A stretch of DNA of 64,000 nucleotides from Cyanoderma ruficeps. Taxonomy: Eukaryota > Chordata > Aves > Passeriformes > Timaliidae. Location: positions 28,563,643 through 28,627,642 of the forward strand of contig VZDJ01007753.1 in the NCBI GenBank assembly GCA_008694505.1, read 5' to 3'. The notes beneath the pieces are model-generated. The model did not search any database. It was not told the origin of the DNA and saw nothing but the letters and a program-made list of their open reading frames with translations. The position numbers and the translations under genes were made by a program. Positions 61,221-64,000 of this stretch are shown here, piece after piece. Within the stretch, counting starts at the first letter, position 1; each line of letters starts with the position of its first letter.

Positions 61221-64000
61221 AGATTTGAGAATATAAAATCTTCATGCAGCTCAGAAGGGATCCAAAAATCCTTATAAAATCCTTTTTATTGAAGAAATTA
61301 TATAGAATGCTCAGCTGTGAGGCTGGTTGATTATCTGAAAAAGTCACTTTTCCTTCTGATAGCATTAATTGCTTGAGGGCTGTGATAGATAGGGAGAAGT
61401 CTGATTGTTAAAATTTAACTGCAAGAGAGCAGGAACATTACATCTGCCAAGGAGCTAATGAGTAGCTGAATGATCAGAAAAGGCAGCACTGACATTCGTG
61501 CAATAAAACCAGAGGAGATGAAGTCGAATTATGAATCCTTCAGAGTAAATATCTTATTTTCCCCAGTGTATTAGAGCTAGCGATTAAACAACTGGTATTT
61601 CCAATATTAGATTTTATCTTTGACCATATGGTACAGCTTACAGAAGTAATTTGGGCTGAACCTGATGTGGGTTTTTTATGTGCTTGCTAAGTTTTTTTCT
61701 TGCTACAAGCAGATGCCAACATTAGAAACATATCACTGGGTACTATTAGAGTAGGTACATTAGCTAGACATTAAAAAAATGAGCCAGTCTATATTTTCCT
61801 CAATGAATAAATATGCAATTCAATCTGCTTTAAATTCACAGGTCTAAGCCACTGCCCTTTATATATGATACTGATAAAGGAATTATGTTTGGGCCTGTAG
61901 TTTTACCCAAAACTTCTCATAGGATCTGAACAGTGGAAACCTGCTATGTGATTTGTGGGTGCATGAATGACAGCTCAGGTGGAAAACAAGAGGCTGTTTT
62001 CAGAGAGAAGGACATTTCAGCACTGCCTGAGACACACTGCTGTGTAATGCTGGCAGAAGTATGAATGTGTTGTTGCATAAGGTGATGCCAAAAGAGGATC
62101 TATAGTGACTTTCACTACCTTATAATTAGCAATTACCATTTTCTCCAAAAAAGCAAAGCAAATCAGATGTTGGGCTTTGTAGGTTGGATATGTTTGCAGC
62201 CCTTTTTTTGATGCTGCTGTATGCAGTAGTGCTCACTCCTGATCACAGGTAGATTAACTTGGAATAGCTGATGTGGCCACTGCCCCCTCTGCCTCCCCCA
62301 GACTCCCCCCATCCCTCCAGCAGATACCAAATACAGTGTTGTGAATGAGAGTCCAGATCCAGAGCTGCTAAATTCAACAGGAGTCATTCCTTTCTCTTCA
62401 GAGAAATTGAACTTGTCCTTTGGCTATCTGTGCTAACCCCCTAAGAAGGACTTGGAAAAATGCCTGCCTGTGTCCCTGGCTCCTGTTGCTTACTGAACAC
62501 AGTCCATCAAACCTCAGCATCAGCAGCTACAGAAATCGGCACTTTAGGCAATGACTGTGGGGAAGCAGGGACAGCCTCACTTACAGCACTCCAAACCTTA
62601 ATGTCACCAGGCTTTCTTCCGTGCTCAGCTCCATGATGGCTGCTCCCTCATGCTGCTCCCAGCAGTGTGCAAGTGGATATGCAGCCAGCAAGCAGCATGC
62701 TGCTGCAGAACGGGAGGGCAGCAGGAGGGGCTGGCTGCTAATTCCTTGCTGCTGGACCAGCTGCTGGACCCGTGATGAGTGCTGTTTGCCCCCACAGTTA
62801 AGGTGCCAGCTAAGCAGGGATAACTGCAGCAGTAATGATTCGTTTTTTGGTAGCAGCCAGTGATCAGTTTGGATTGTTTTAATGTGATAGGAAATAAATA
62901 AACACCTGGGAGGCAAAGATCTTCATTACATGAACTGGCTGCCATTTTGCAATCCACTGTTATGACAGCTGGCAAAACAGCCCTTTCTTTGGTACACGGT
63001 TATATACTAAATTCAGTGTCATTTTGTCATGGTACTTCTAGTAGGTAAATTTAGGATATAAAGGAATAATTATCAGAGAGAGTTTTAACATACACTGCTC
63101 TTTTAAAATCTAAATTAAAGATACAATTTTCCATCAAACAAAAATCATCAACCACAATGTAGAAAATATTTCTCTTTTATTACAAGCTAAATTATCTAAT
63201 CAGTGTGTAAGCCAAGAAATATTATAGCCTTCATGCGGGTCATAAATGTGCTGTTTATATAAGCAGATTATGGAGGTATTTATGTAAAAGTGGCATCAAA
63301 AGCTTTAAAAAAAGACACTGAAAATCTGAAATGTTGTATTACAAATCTGTCTTGATTCCCATTAAAAACAAAAAAGTCATATTGGGAAAACTAGAGAAAA
63401 TTAGCAAACTCTGACTCAAAAGTATTAGCCACACAAACTAACATGAAGCAAAAAGTTACCCTATATCAGCCAATGTGTAAAGATATTCATCTGCATTCCC
63501 TTAGCAAGTTTAAAGTACTTTAAATTGGCCAGGTTCTTTGTATCTGAAAGCCAGGGTAACTGAAATTACTGACATTTTCTGTAGGCTATATAAGGCAATC
63601 CTGCTGAGTCTGAGTTAAGAGCAATGGCTCCTTAGGAGAGTCAGGCAATTCTACAACCTAATTTCTATTTCTAAAATTAGATTCCCTGAATATTCCTTAT
63701 GGAGTGCACAGATGATGTGTGTATGCATTTGCAGGTGGATTTTTTGTTACTATTTTGTTTCTGATCTTTAAGTCTGTAACTTTTACTCAGAATACTCAGC
63801 CCTAAGAGCTAAAATTATTTTATTTTTTCAGTTTGCTTTCTCTTTCCAGCTGCACTTCCTTACTATCTTCTATGCCAAAAATGTTTGTTGCTCCATTACC
63901 TCCTCAAAAAAAGGTCTTAAGACTTTTTCAGCATCTTGCATGGTTGGCTTATTTCTTGAGAGAACTAGGATGCACACACAAGTTACCAATGACAGGAGCT

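Larger units (their letters stand above)
52669..64000. other. gene desert, no gene recognised
   Basis: AT-rich unique sequence to the window end. It includes an A run at 56390-56403, an AAATA repeat near 60.4 kb and a palindrome at 61.2 kb. There are enhancer-like patches at 53970-54215 and 61300-61620, and a GC-richer, GCTGCT-rich patch at about 62620-62830. None of the short open frames shows a domain that I recognise. Confidence 0.55.

Noticed and set aside
1..64000. CRISPR arrays, phage, operons, plasmid origins or other prokaryotic systems
   Set aside because: None is visible. Gene content, repeats and spacing are vertebrate.

Overview
This window reads as vertebrate nuclear DNA, most likely from a bird. 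There are two intronless vertebrate genes, no operon structure, and wide AT-rich gene-poor stretches. Several CR1 LINE 3' ends carry the CR1-type octamer tail (ATTCTATG-like), the dominant interspersed repeat of birds and other sauropsids. A solo class II-type retroviral LTR also fits a bird. The species cannot be fixed from the sequence.

Layout. Bases 1-1974 are the upstream flank of SSTR1. The first 1.4 kb has a striking excess of G over C on the + strand, and the flank ends in a good candidate 3' splice site. Bases 1975-3383 hold a GC-rich 5' leader (with a short uORF and a G-quadruplex motif) and the single-exon coding region of somatostatin receptor 1. Its probable 3' UTR ends near 4330 at two tandem AATAAA signals. 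The convergent interval to the next gene (about 11.2 kb between stop codons) holds one CR1 fragment and a perfect AAT microsatellite of about 31 units. CLEC14A, also a single coding exon, lies on the minus strand at 14568-15797 inside a CpG-rich island. The convergent SSTR1-CLEC14A pair is the arrangement known on human chromosome 14q21, which supports both names. From about 16.4 kb to 64 kb I find no intact gene. This is a gene desert with a solo LTR (25014-25638), three more CR1 pieces, simple repeats, short palindromes, a tRNA-like fossil, a decayed protein-like stretch near 40.1-40.5 kb and a few patches that look like conserved enhancers.

Functionally the two genes are not a pathway pair. 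SSTR1 encodes a Gi-coupled neuropeptide receptor and CLEC14A an endothelial adhesion/angiogenesis receptor. They share a syntenic block, and the desert beyond CLEC14A is a plausible home for long-range regulatory elements. I found no CRISPR array, phage, operon or novel multi-gene system. The observations most worth following are the SSTR1 5' leader (uORF plus G4 directly before the start codon), its Ser-Gly/Asp repeat N-terminus, the solo LTR with exact target duplication, and the decayed ORF-like patch at 40 kb.
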